Shown here: in pieces, positions 26,232 through 35,353 of the stretch
How the letters are laid out: every line of letters starts with the position of its first letter
Numbering within the stretch: the first letter of the stretch is position 1
NCBI RefSeq assembly: GCF_035994945.1
Contig: NZ_CP108677.1
Span: forward strand, 1,798,001 to 1,862,000
Length of the DNA: 64,000 nucleotides
Reading direction: 5' to 3'
Origin: Streptomyces sp. NBC_01216
Lineage (GTDB): Bacteria; Actinomycetota; Actinomycetes; Streptomycetales; Streptomycetaceae
Position numbers and translations under genes: made by a program
The notes under the pieces: model-generated
Seen by the model: the letters and a program-made list of their open reading frames with translations, nothing else
The model's database searches: none
Told to the model about the DNA's origin: nothing

Positions 26232-27677
26232 TTACAGCGCGAGGCCCGTGAGGACCAGCACCCGCTCGTACGTGTAGTCGTCCATGGCGTACCTGACGCC
26301 CTCGCGGCCCACGCCGGACCGCTTGGCGCCGCCGTAGGGCATCTGGTCGGCGCGGTAGGACGGGACGTCACCGATGATCACGCCGCCGACCTCCAGCGCT
26401 CGGTGGGCACGGAAGGCGGCCTGGAGGTCGTGGGTGAAGACACCCGCCTGGAGGCCGAAGTCCGAGTCGTTGACCGCGGCGAACGCCTCGGCCTCGCCGT
26501 CGGTCCTGGCGATGGTCAGGACCGGGCCGAAGACCTCGGCGCGGGCCAGGGTGACGTCGGACGGCAGCTCGGTGAGCACGGTCGGGGCGTAGGTCGCGCC
26601 CTCGCGCTCGCCGCCGGCGAGCAGCTTGGCGCCCGCCGCGACGGCCTCGTCGACCCATGCCTCCACGCGCCGGGCGGCGTTCTCGTCGACCAGCGGGCCG
26701 ACATCCGTGGCGCTGTCGGAGGGGTCGCCGGTGACCTGGGCCTCGACGGCGGCGACGATCTTCGGCACGAGCCGGTCGTAGACGGACGTGTCGGCGATGA
26801 CGCGCTGCACGGAGATGCAGGACTGGCCGCCCTGGTAGTTGGAGAAGGTGGCGATCCGGGTCGCCGCCCAGTCCAGGTCCTCCTCGCCGGACCAGTCCGG
26901 CAGCACGACGGCGGCGGCGTTGCCGCCGAGCTCCAGGGTGCAGTGCTTGTGCGGCACGGACTCCTGGATGGCGTAGCCGACCTTGTCGGAGCCGGTGAAG
27001 GAGATGACCGGGAGTCGCTCGTCCTGGACGAGCGCGGGCATCCGGTCGTTGGGGACGGTCAGGACCGACCAGGAGCCGGCCGGCAGGTCGGTCTCCGCCA
27101 GCAGCTCGCCCAGGATCAGGGAGGAGATCGGGGTGGCCGGGGCGGGCTTGAGGATGATCGGGGCGCCGACGGCGATGGCCGGGGCGACCTTGTGGGCGCT
27201 GAGGTTCAGCGGGAAGTTGAACGGCGCGATGCCGAGGACGACGCCCTTGGGAATGCGGCGGGTGAGCGCGAGACGGCCGACGCCGCCCGCCTCGGTGTCG
27301 AGCCGCTGGGCCTCGCCTCCGTTGAAGCGGCGGGCCTCCTCGGCGGCGAAGCGGAACACGGAGACGGCGCGGCCGACCTCGCCGCGGGCCCACTTGACGG
27401 GCTTGCCGTTCTCGGCGGAGATCACCTGGGCGATCTCCTCGGTGCGCTCGGCGAGCCGCTTCGATACGTGGTCCAGGGCCGCGGCACGGACGTGTGCCGG
27501 GGTGGCGGCGAACTCGTCGACGACGGCGTGCGCGGCGGCGACGGCCTCCTCGACCTGGGCCTCGGAGGGCACGCTGACCTTGCCGACGAGACGGCCGTCC
27601 CAGGAGTTGGTGACGTCGAAGGTGGCCTCGCCGGTGGCCTCGCGGCCGGCGAGCCAGAAGCCGTGGGTGGCAGTCAT
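26232..27677 (-). CDS. Aldehyde dehydrogenase family protein
   Basis: This 481-residue NAD(P)-dependent enzyme oxidises an aldehyde to the acid. It has the oxyanion Asn in IAPFNFPLN, the cofactor motif FTGSDKVGYAI, the general-base Glu in CTLELGGN, and the nucleophile Cys in QGGQSCISVQ near residue 285. The sequence is closer to the lactaldehyde/GapN-like branch than to the betaine aldehyde branch of the other two aldehyde dehydrogenases here. Its terminator was the target of the element at 22664-26199. With PucR and the aminotransferase gene downstream, a role in amine or amino-acid catabolism is possible. Confidence 0.88.
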   Translation of the reverse strand: MTATHGFWLAGREATGEATFDVTNSWDGRLVGKVSVPSEAQVEEAVAAAHAVVDEFAATPAHVRAAALDHVSKRLAERTEEIAQVISAENGKPVKWARGEVGRAVSVFRFAAEEARRFNGGEAQRLDTEAGGVGRLALTRRIPKGVVLGIAPFNFPLNLSAHKVAPAIAVGAPIILKPAPATPISSLILGELLAETDLPAGSWSVLTVPNDRMPALVQDERLPVISFTGSDKVGYAIQESVPHKHCTLELGGNAAAVVLPDWSGEEDLDWAATRIATFSNYQGGQSCISVQRVIADTSVYDRLVPKIVAAVEAQVTGDPSDSATDVGPLVDENAARRVEAWVDEAVAAGAKLLAGGEREGATYAPTVLTELPSDVTLARAEVFGPVLTIARTDGEAEAFAAVNDSDFGLQAGVFTHDLQAAFRAHRALEVGGVIIGDVPSYRADQMPYGGAKRSGVGREGVRYAMDDYTYERVLVLTGLAL

Positions 27678-27828
27678 TGCGTCCCGGCCCTTTCGTATCG
27701 ATGAGTGTCGCTGACGTGTCTGGGTGCCACGTTAGGGCCGGTGGGGCGCAGGTTGGTTTGTCCGGTGTGGAGTGATGGATGGTGCCGGTCTGCCGGATTG
27801 GCCGAACCGGCGGTCGGACGGCGCAGTC

Positions 27829-28803
27829 TCAGCCGCGCCGCTCGGTCGACACGATGAGGCAGACGCCTCCGACGACGACGGCACCGCCGAGGGCGATCGG
27901 CCAGGTGAGCGCCTCGTCGAGGACCAGAGCCCCGAGCAGGACGGCGACGACCGGGTTGACGTACGCGTAGGTGGCGACGAGCGACAGCGGGGCGGTCTGG
28001 AGCAGCCAGGCGTACGCGGTGAAGGCGATCAGCGAGCCGAAGACGATCAGGTAGCCGAGCGCGGCCCAGGAGCGTCCCGAGACCTCGGCGAGGTCCAGGC
28101 CGTGCTGCTCGCCCCGGAGGAAGCCGACGGCGAGCCCCCCGAGGCCGCCGGCGACCATCTCGTAGGCACTGGCCGTGAAGGGGTTCGCCGGCATCGGGAT
28201 CCGGCCGGAGGAGAAGGAGCCGACGGACCAGAGCAGGGTGGCCAGGATGACCAGGGCGACGCCGCCGGTCCGCACGTCGCCGCTGAGGCCGGGCAGGGTG
28301 AGGACGGCGAGCCCGGCGAGCCCCAGGAGGACACCGGCGACGGCCCCGGCGGTGGGGCGTGTGCCGGAGCAGGCGCGCAGGACGACGACCCAGGCGGGCA
28401 CGACGGCGATGAGGAGCGCGGCGAGGCCGGACGGCACGGAGGTCTCGGCGAGGACGACGAGCCCGTTGCCGCCGAGGATGAGCAGCAGGCCGACGACGAC
28501 CGCCGAGGCGAGTTCCCGCCGGGACACCCGGAGGACCCCGGGGCCCTTCTTCCAGACGAGGAGCCCGGCCAGGACCAGTCCGGCGGTGACGAACCGGGTA
28601 CCGGCCGAGAGGAAGGGCGGCAGGGTCTCGACGACGATCCTGATACCGAGGTACGTGGAACCCCAGACGACGTAGACGATACCGAGCGCGGCCCACACGA
28701 CGCCGGATATCCGACGGGGGGCGGGCGGCTGGGCACCGGCGGGCAGAGGAGCGGAGGGGGCCGCCCGGACCTCGGGGGCCGGATCGACGGCGGGACGTGT
28801 CAT
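27829..28803 (-). CDS. DMT-superfamily (EamA) transporter
   Basis: This 324-residue membrane protein has about ten hydrophobic helices arranged as two EamA repeats. The first begins GVVWAALGIVYVVWGSTYLG; the second contains LGYLIVFGSLIAFTAYAWLL and ends near ALGGAVVVGGVCLIVSTERR. The family exports metabolites and amino acids with proton antiport or acts as permease; the substrate is unknown. The N-terminus is Pro/Ala-rich. It is on the same strand as its neighbours but separated by 151-205 bp, so it is probably its own unit. Confidence 0.85.
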   Translation of the reverse strand: MTRPAVDPAPEVRAAPSAPLPAGAQPPAPRRISGVVWAALGIVYVVWGSTYLGIRIVVETLPPFLSAGTRFVTAGLVLAGLLVWKKGPGVLRVSRRELASAVVVGLLLILGGNGLVVLAETSVPSGLAALLIAVVPAWVVVLRACSGTRPTAGAVAGVLLGLAGLAVLTLPGLSGDVRTGGVALVILATLLWSVGSFSSGRIPMPANPFTASAYEMVAGGLGGLAVGFLRGEQHGLDLAEVSGRSWAALGYLIVFGSLIAFTAYAWLLQTAPLSLVATYAYVNPVVAVLLGALVLDEALTWPIALGGAVVVGGVCLIVSTERRG

Positions 28804-29008
28804 GTCCAGGAGATTAGGGATCGAATAGCCGGATGACCAGGTATTTTGCCCGGGATCGGGCAGGATGGGGGATCTTCGCCGCGTCGAAGGGGCCGGGCAC
28901 GGATCACGTCGGCCTGCCGGGCGGTGGCCTCACACCGGTGGGTACGGCGCCCGGTACCGGTGTCCACGGGTCGCGCCCGTGCCTGCCGCTCCCCCGTGCC
29001 GCCGGTGC

Positions 29009-30571
29009 CTACCGCTCCCCGGTGCCGCCCGTGCCGGTCGCCTTGAGTGCCAGCCACAGCTCCATCCGGACGTCCGGATCGTCCAGGGAGCGGCCCAGGA
29101 TCTCCTCCACCCGGCGCATGCGGTAGCGCAGCGTGTGGCGGTGCACTCCGAGGTCCGCCGCCGCCGCGTCCCACTGGCCGTGCCGGGACAGCCAGGCGCG
29201 CAGCGAGGCGACGAGATCGCCCCGTCCCGTGGCGTCGTGTTCGTACAGGGCGCGGAGCATGCCGTCCGCGAAGGCGCGGACGGCGTCGTCGGCGAGCAGT
29301 GGCAGCACCGAACCGGCCGCCAGTTCCTCGTGCTCGACCAGCGCCCGTCCCCTGCGGCGCGCCACCGACAGGGCCTGCTCGGCCTGCTTGTAGGCCGCCG
29401 CCGCCGCGATCGGGCCGGCCGGGGCCGAGAGACCCACGACGAGGCCCGTCTCCTCCGCGTCCCGTTCCGTGTAGGCCCCGCAGGCCGCGACGACGGCTCC
29501 GCCGTCCCCGGCCAGGACGAGCAGCCGGTCGTCGCTCTCGGGCACGGCGAGGACCGTCTCGCCCGCGCGCGCCGCCGCCGAATCCAGTGCCTCGGCCAGG
29601 GCCGGGAGCGGCGGTTCGCCCTCCCGTTCGCCGGGTACCGTCTCCGCGATCAGCAGCCGGAACGGGGCGTCGAGCAGTCCGCCGTAGAGGTCTCCCGCCA
29701 CCGCGCGGGCGTGGTCCGGCTGCCCGGAGAGCATCATGCGCAGCACCGCCGCGCCGAGTCGCTGTTCGGCCGCCTGGAGCGAGCGCGAACGTTCCGTCGT
29801 CAGTGTCAGCAGGGCGATCGCGGAGTGTACGGCGTAGCGTTCCGCCGTGCCGAGCGGCGCCCCGGTGCCGACCGCGAGGGCGCCCCGCACCCGCCGCCCG
29901 GTGCCCAGCGACTGGAGTTCCACCCGGTCGTCGGTGCCGCCGACCACCGCGCTCGCGGGCGCCGGCCGGTCCCGGAGGCGTTCGACGTCGGGGGTGAGCC
30001 GGGCGGCCCTGCGGGCCGCCCACTCGGGCGCGGCGGCCAGCACGGCTCCCGAGGTGTCGTACAGCGCAGCCCAGCCGTCCACGTGTGCCGCGAGTCGGGC
30101 GACCACCGCGTCCGGGCCTTCCGTGAGCGCCGCCCGGGTCAGTTCGCGCTGGGCTTCGAAGCCGGCGGTGACCGCGCGGTACTGGTCGGCGGCGATCGCC
30201 GCCGACACGGCCTTGCTGATGGCGAGGAAGGGGGTACGCCGGGGCACTTCGAGCAGCGGCAGGCCCTCCGCACGGGCCGCCTCGACCAGCGTCGGCGGCA
30301 CGTCCTCGTAGTTGACGCCGACGGCGAAGCCGAGCCCCACCACTCCGGCACCGAGCAGCCGCCGGACGTAGCGCCGCATCGCCTCGGCGTCCTCCGCGTC
30401 CAGCGTCAGTGCCGTGGTGAGCAGCAGTTCGCCGCCCTCCATGTACGGCACGGGGTCGGCCAGCTCGCTGACGTGGGCCCAGCGCACCGGGGCGTCCAGG
30501 CGGTCCTCACCGGCACGGACGGTGAGTTTGAGCGCCGAGTGCTGGACGAGCGAGGCGAGGGTGGGCGGCAT
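29009..30571 (-). CDS. PucR-family transcriptional regulator
   Basis: The 520-residue product has the three-part PucR/CdaR layout. An N-terminal PucR sensor domain (residues 1-130, LASLVQHSALKLTVRAGED, then YMEGGELLLTTALTL) is followed by a central GGDEF-like domain (VPESDDRLLVLAG, LVVGLSAPAGPIAAAA). The C-terminal HTH_30 DNA-binding domain includes RHGQWDAAAADLGVHRHTLRYRMRRVEEI. PucR relatives activate purine, GABA or amine catabolic genes, fitting the nearby aminotransferase and aldehyde dehydrogenase genes. The start ATG at 30569-30571 begins the conserved domain; the same frame runs on as an unrelated opening upstream. Confidence 0.92.
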   Translation of the reverse strand: MPPTLASLVQHSALKLTVRAGEDRLDAPVRWAHVSELADPVPYMEGGELLLTTALTLDAEDAEAMRRYVRRLLGAGVVGLGFAVGVNYEDVPPTLVEAARAEGLPLLEVPRRTPFLAISKAVSAAIAADQYRAVTAGFEAQRELTRAALTEGPDAVVARLAAHVDGWAALYDTSGAVLAAAPEWAARRAARLTPDVERLRDRPAPASAVVGGTDDRVELQSLGTGRRVRGALAVGTGAPLGTAERYAVHSAIALLTLTTERSRSLQAAEQRLGAAVLRMMLSGQPDHARAVAGDLYGGLLDAPFRLLIAETVPGEREGEPPLPALAEALDSAAARAGETVLAVPESDDRLLVLAGDGGAVVAACGAYTERDAEETGLVVGLSAPAGPIAAAAAYKQAEQALSVARRRGRALVEHEELAAGSVLPLLADDAVRAFADGMLRALYEHDATGRGDLVASLRAWLSRHGQWDAAAADLGVHRHTLRYRMRRVEEILGRSLDDPDVRMELWLALKATGTGGTGER

Positions 30572-30681
30572 GGACCGTCGAACCTTAGGCAGGGGACTGC
30601 GGGGCGACTGCGCACGCAGCGGGGAGGCGCCGCTCCGACGAACGACGCACCCGATTGTGCCAGGGCCCACCGTGTCGCGCG

Positions 30682-32922
30682 TCAGCTCCGCAGATCCACC
30701 AGGAGCGGGGGCGTGTGCTCGCCGCGCACATGGGTCAGCGAGAGCACCGCGTGCCCGGCGGGGACGGCGTGCGCGAGGTCGGAGGCCGACCAGCGCTGGC
30801 GTTCCACCTCGCGGACGGTCACCGCCTCGGCGGTCGCCGCCTTGCCGGTGACGACGCGCCGCATGAAGTGCAGGGCCTTGGTCATGGGTTCGTCGGAGAT
30901 GATCTGCCGGTTGGTGACGTCGCGGGTCTGCACCCATTCGGTGCCCCAGGTCTCCGCGAAGCGCCCGCCGTCCCAGGGGGCGATGCCGGCGAACGCCATC
31001 CGGCAGCCGACGGCCCCGAGCAGCGGTCCGCGCAGCGGCTCCGGCACGTCCTCCAGACCGCGCAGGGCGAGGACGACACCGGCGTTGGCGGAGCGCAGCC
31101 GCTGGACGGCCCGGACGGACTCGGCGGTGACGGTGTACGTGGCGTCGTCCAGCACCAGGCAGGCGAAGAGTGACCGGTCCCGGCGGCTGAGGACGGCCTC
31201 GGCGAACTGGGCGAGCAGCAGCCGCGAGACGATCCGGGACGCTTCGGCGTGGCCGCGTTCCGGCAGGTCGACGCGGACCCGCAGCGGGTGTTCGACGGCG
31301 TGGAGGGAGAACTGCCGGGTCTCTCCGTCGGTACGGAAGAAGCGGGCGAAGGCGGGCCGGTCCAGGCAGGCGACCCGCTCGGCGAGGAGCACGCCGATGT
31401 CGTCTCCGGCGCGGGCGGCCTGCCGTTGCCGGGCGTCGAGCTCCCGGAGCTGGGCGGGGTCGGCTGCGACGGCCGCGCGCAGCGCGTCGAGGGCGCTCGG
31501 CGTGCCTGCGAGCAGCTCGCGCAGCTCGGGCACGGCCGGGAAGTGTCCGTAGCCGGCTCGGAAGGGGCCGATCAGCTGGGCGAGCGCGGTGGCGGCGCGG
31601 CGGCTGTCGGCGACCAGGTCGCCGACGAGGGCCTCGGCGAGGATCCGCGCGGCCTCGTCGGGGTCGTCGGCGCCGCCGTAGAGGTCGAGGTCGTGGGTGG
31701 AGTCGGGACGGCCGACGGAGACGACGACGTCGAAGGACTCGTCGGGGCCGACGGCGGTGCCGTGGGAGGTGACGGCGACGACGGCCGCGCGGTTCGCGAG
31801 GGCCTGGAGGCAGAGCGACTCCACGACGGGCCGGACCAGTCGCACGGTCTTCCCGGAGCCGGCCGGGCCGACGGCGAGCAGCGAGGTGCCGAGCAGGCCC
31901 GGCTCCAGGGCGACGCCCGTGGTGCGGCGGGCGTAGGGGTTGCGGGGGTGGTCGGCGGCCGTCCCGATGAGCACCTGGGCGGTGGCCAGGTCGTGGGTGG
32001 CGGTACGGACGGGCAGGTCGCGGACTCCGGAGGGGTGACCGCAGGCGGCGGCGCCCCGGGTGCGCACGGCCTCGGTGAAGGCGGCGAGCCGCTCGGGCCG
32101 GGTCCGTACGCCCTGCCAGGCGCGCCGGATACGGGCGTAGTCGACGTCTCCGAGGGTGCCGCGGCGGGTGGCGTCGGCGAGGGTCGCGGCGGCCTCGGTG
32201 AGCCCGGCGTCGCGCAGTTCGGGCCAGTCGGCCGGGTCGGCGGCCGGCGGGGGTGACGGGGGCGGGGTCGGCTTCCCGCGGGTGTAGCGGCGCCAGATGT
32301 CCGGTACGTGGCCGATGCGGGCGAAGAAGACGAGGAAGCCGCCGCCGACGAGGGTGTAGTAGGTGTAGCTGGCGGCGGCCCAGGTGTCGGCGTCGGCGCG
32401 CCAGGAGTCCGGGGTGAGGACGAGCAGGGGCCAGAGCCAGTAGCGGCCGAGGTAGCCGTTCCACAGCAGGGACCACAGCAGCCAGCCGCTGAGCAGGGAG
32501 ATGACGGCGCCGGCGAACAGCCGGCGGGCGGGTACGGGTTCGGGCTCCTCCTGCGGACGCGGCCGGTGGCCGAGCCGCCAGACGCCGGGTTCGACGGCGG
32601 GGCGGGGGATGCGGAGCCATTCGGTGACCCCGACGCGGGTGGGCGCGTGCGCGGGTGGCGGCGGGACCGGTGGTCCGGCCGGGCCGGTGCCGGGGGGCGG
32701 GGGGACGGCCGGCGCGGTCCGCGGGACCGCGGCGGGCTCGGGGCCCGGGTGCCCGGGTGCGGCCGGGCGGGCGGGCCGCTCGGGATCGGGGCCCGCCGGG
32801 CGGGCGGCGGCCTCCGTGCCCCGGCCCTCCGTCGGGGCACCCGGGCCGGCCGTGAACCCCGCGGGGCGCGGCACCGCGTTCCCCCGCGTGTCGCGTGACT
32901 CGTACGTGCCTTCGGTCTCCAT
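30682..32922 (-). CDS. Membrane-anchored P-loop ATPase, conjugation-coupling-like
   Basis: This 746-residue protein has a 100-residue Pro-rich N-terminus, then two hydrophobic stretches (FAGAVISLLSGWLLWSLLW and SYTYYTLVGGGFLVFFARI). A large cytoplasmic ATPase domain follows, with Walker A AVGPAGSGKT near residue 355 and a Walker B-like CLVLDDATYT near residue 585. The two membrane helices plus a HerA/TraG-type ATPase resemble type IV coupling proteins, but no relaxase or transfer gene is nearby. It is probably a chromosomal DNA- or protein-handling ATPase conserved in streptomycetes. It is divergent from the aminotransferase gene at 33169; the 246-bp gap should hold both promoters. Confidence 0.75.
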   Translation of the reverse strand: METEGTYESRDTRGNAVPRPAGFTAGPGAPTEGRGTEAAARPAGPDPERPARPAAPGHPGPEPAAVPRTAPAVPPPPGTGPAGPPVPPPPAHAPTRVGVTEWLRIPRPAVEPGVWRLGHRPRPQEEPEPVPARRLFAGAVISLLSGWLLWSLLWNGYLGRYWLWPLLVLTPDSWRADADTWAAASYTYYTLVGGGFLVFFARIGHVPDIWRRYTRGKPTPPPSPPPAADPADWPELRDAGLTEAAATLADATRRGTLGDVDYARIRRAWQGVRTRPERLAAFTEAVRTRGAAACGHPSGVRDLPVRTATHDLATAQVLIGTAADHPRNPYARRTTGVALEPGLLGTSLLAVGPAGSGKTVRLVRPVVESLCLQALANRAAVVAVTSHGTAVGPDESFDVVVSVGRPDSTHDLDLYGGADDPDEAARILAEALVGDLVADSRRAATALAQLIGPFRAGYGHFPAVPELRELLAGTPSALDALRAAVAADPAQLRELDARQRQAARAGDDIGVLLAERVACLDRPAFARFFRTDGETRQFSLHAVEHPLRVRVDLPERGHAEASRIVSRLLLAQFAEAVLSRRDRSLFACLVLDDATYTVTAESVRAVQRLRSANAGVVLALRGLEDVPEPLRGPLLGAVGCRMAFAGIAPWDGGRFAETWGTEWVQTRDVTNRQIISDEPMTKALHFMRRVVTGKAATAEAVTVREVERQRWSASDLAHAVPAGHAVLSLTHVRGEHTPPLLVDLRS

Positions 32923-33168
32923 GAACCCCTGCCCCCTGACCAGCCAGGTCGCCGCATCCGTGCAAGCGTCAATCTAGTGGTCCCGGGCGGTCCGGGAGCC
33001 GTTTCGCCGGCCCGCGCGGAAGCGTGCCTCGCGCGCCCCGCCATGTCCGCGGCGGACAACGACACACCCCGCAACACTCCCGATCGGCGCATGCCCGTGC
33101 GGCTCCCGCGCGCCTAGCCTGCGGAAGAAACCCGCACCGTGCGTCCAGACCCCCCTCAGGAGCCCCGC

Positions 33169-34503
33169 ATGACCGCCCTTCCGCAGGAGCGCCGCGTCGT
33201 CACCGCAATTCCCGGCCCGAAGTCGCAGGAGCTTCAGGCCCGCCGCCTCGACGCGGTCGCCGGTGGCGTGGGCTCCGTGCTTCCCGTGTTCACCGCCAGG
33301 GCCGGCGGCGGCATCATCGAGGACGTCGACGGCAACCGTCTGATCGACTTCGGCTCCGGCATCGCGGTGACCTCCGTCGGCGCCTCCGCCGAGGCCGTGG
33401 TCCGCCGGGCCGCCGCCCAGCTCGCCGACTTCACGCACACCTGCTTCATGGTGACGCCGTACGAGGGCTACGTCGAGGTCTGCGAGGCGCTCGCCGAGCT
33501 GACCCCGGGCGATCACGCGAAGAAGTCCGCGCTGTTCAACTCGGGCGCCGAGGCCGTCGAGAACGCCGTCAAGATCGCCCGTTCGTACACCAAGCGCCAG
33601 GCCGTCGTCGTCTTCGACCACGGCTACCACGGCCGCACCAACCTCACCATGGCGCTGACGGCGAAGAACATGCCGTACAAGCAGGGCTTCGGGCCGTTCG
33701 CCCCGGAGGTCTACCGGGTGCCCGTCGCCTACGGCTACCGCTGGCCCACCGGCGCGGAGAACTGCGGTCCCGAGGCAGCGGCTCAGGCGATCGACAACAT
33801 CACCAAGCAGATCGGCGCCGAGAACGTCGCCGCGATCATCATCGAGCCGGTCCTGGGCGAGGGCGGCTTCATCGAGCCGGCCAAGGGCTTCCTGCCGGCG
33901 CTGGTGGAGTTCGCCAACGACAACGGGATCGTGTTCGTCGCCGACGAGATCCAGTCCGGTTTCTGCCGCACCGGCCAGTGGTTCGCCTGTGAGGACGAGG
34001 GGGTCGTGCCCGACCTGATCACGACCGCCAAGGGCATCGCGGGCGGTCTGCCGCTCGCCGCCGTCACCGGCCGCGCCGAGATCATGGACTCCGTGCACGG
34101 CGGCGGTCTGGGCGGCACGTACGGCGGCAACCCGGTGGCCTGCGCGGGTGCGCTGGGCTCGATCGAGACGATGAAGGAGCTCGACCTCAACGCCAAGGCG
34201 CGGCACATCGAGGCGCTCATGAAGGCGCGCCTGTCGGCGATGGCGGAGAAGTTCGAGGCCATCGGCGACATCCGGGGCCGCGGCGCGATGATCGCCATCG
34301 AGCTGGTGAAGGACCGGACGACCAAGGAGCCGAACCCGGAGGCCGCGGGCGCGCTGGCGAAGGCATGCCACGCCGAGGGTCTGCTGGTCCTCACCTGCGG
34401 CACCTACGGCAACGTGCTGCGGTTCCTGCCGCCGCTGGTCATCGGTGACGATCTGCTGAACGAGGGCCTGGACATCATCGAGAGCGCGTTCGGACAGATC
34501 TGA
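33169..34503 (+). CDS. gabT: 4-aminobutyrate aminotransferase
   Basis: This class III PLP aminotransferase converts GABA and 2-oxoglutarate to succinate semialdehyde and glutamate. The 444-residue protein has the entry region GGGIIEDVDGNRLIDFGSGI, the cofactor loop NSGAEAVENAVKIAR, the tyrosine motif HGYHGRTNLTMALT, DEIQSGFCRTG with the ring-nitrogen Asp, and the Schiff-base Lys in TTAKGIAGGLP near residue 288. GABA aminotransferases of this length are common in Streptomyces. The ATG at 33169 follows AGGAG. The product feeds a succinate semialdehyde dehydrogenase, and aldehyde dehydrogenases occur nearby. Confidence 0.92.
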   Translation: MTALPQERRVVTAIPGPKSQELQARRLDAVAGGVGSVLPVFTARAGGGIIEDVDGNRLIDFGSGIAVTSVGASAEAVVRRAAAQLADFTHTCFMVTPYEGYVEVCEALAELTPGDHAKKSALFNSGAEAVENAVKIARSYTKRQAVVVFDHGYHGRTNLTMALTAKNMPYKQGFGPFAPEVYRVPVAYGYRWPTGAENCGPEAAAQAIDNITKQIGAENVAAIIIEPVLGEGGFIEPAKGFLPALVEFANDNGIVFVADEIQSGFCRTGQWFACEDEGVVPDLITTAKGIAGGLPLAAVTGRAEIMDSVHGGGLGGTYGGNPVACAGALGSIETMKELDLNAKARHIEALMKARLSAMAEKFEAIGDIRGRGAMIAIELVKDRTTKEPNPEAAGALAKACHAEGLLVLTCGTYGNVLRFLPPLVIGDDLLNEGLDIIESAFGQI

Positions 34504-34591
34504 CGCCCCGTGTGAAGAAGCTGTGGGGGGCCGATGGCGGGATGGCGATCCGGCTGCCGGTCCCCCTCGCGGAGGCGTACGGTCTTCCCGG

Positions 34592-35353
34592 ATGAGAGAG
34601 ACACCCCGCCCGCGGGGAACCGCGGGTGAGTCCAGGGCGGCGCGATCGCGGCCTCTCCCTGGCCGTGCCCTCGCGCACAGCACCGGGGCCCCCGGCTCCG
34701 GAACTCCTCACCGATCGGACGGCCGCCCGCCCCACACCCCCCGGGGCGCGCGGCAGCCCGATCCCGTCGGCCGTCCCGGAACCACCCCCCCTGTTCCGGG
34801 ACGGTCGGCCTTCTTCTGCGCGCTCGTGCTGCTGGCCCTGGTCACCTGGCAGGTGCTCGTCGGCGGGCCGCTGGCCCGTCTGGACGAACGCGTCTCCCGT
34901 TCCCTCGTCGGCGCCGTCCCACGCGGTCTTTCCGAGCTGGGCGCCGACCTGGGCGGCATGACGGTCGCCCTTCCGGTCCTCGCCTGTGCGATGGCCTGCG
35001 CGGCCTGGCGGGGCCGGCGCGCGGAGGCCCTGTACGCGGGCCTCGCGATGGGCCTGGTGCCGCTGCTGGTGATCCCGTTGAAGGAGTGGACCGCCCGTCC
35101 GGGTCCGCTGGAGCCCTGGGCGGCCGGCTACTACCCCTCGGGCCATACCGCCACGGCGGTGGTGGCCTATTTCGGCGCGGCGTTCCTGGTGTCCGCCCGG
35201 CTGCTGCCCGTCGCCGCCGTGCTGACGGCGGCGACGGGCGCCGGGCTGGTGCTGCGCGGCTACCACTGGCCGCTGGACGTGGTGGCCAGCCTCTGCCTCG
35301 GCGTGCTGGTCCTGGCGGTCAGCTCCAGTCGTACGCGTCGAAGTTCCGGCTGA
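34592..35353 (+). CDS. PAP2-family membrane phosphatase
   Basis: The 253-residue membrane protein carries the three acid-phosphatase signatures of the PAP2 family: KEWTARPGP, PSGHTAT and GYHWPLDVVASLCLG (catalytic His with following Asp). Its hydrophobic helices include FFCALVLLALVTWQVLVGG and ALPVLACAMACAAW. Such enzymes dephosphorylate phosphatidic acid, diacylglycerol pyrophosphate or undecaprenyl pyrophosphate. The N-terminal 65 residues are Pro/Arg-rich and disordered. The 3' end overlaps the convergent chitinase gene by 35 bp. The ATG at 34592 is one of several possible starts. Confidence 0.85.
   Translation: MRETPRPRGTAGESRAARSRPLPGRALAHSTGAPGSGTPHRSDGRPPHTPRGARQPDPVGRPGTTPPVPGRSAFFCALVLLALVTWQVLVGGPLARLDERVSRSLVGAVPRGLSELGADLGGMTVALPVLACAMACAAWRGRRAEALYAGLAMGLVPLLVIPLKEWTARPGPLEPWAAGYYPSGHTATAVVAYFGAAFLVSARLLPVAAVLTAATGAGLVLRGYHWPLDVVASLCLGVLVLAVSSSRTRRSSG

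Noticed and set aside
29009..32965. Single 1318-residue frame covering PucR and the ATPase region
   Set aside because: Only the last 520 residues match PucR, in the proper frame. The upstream part is an antiparallel-bias frame overlapping the well-supported ATPase gene.
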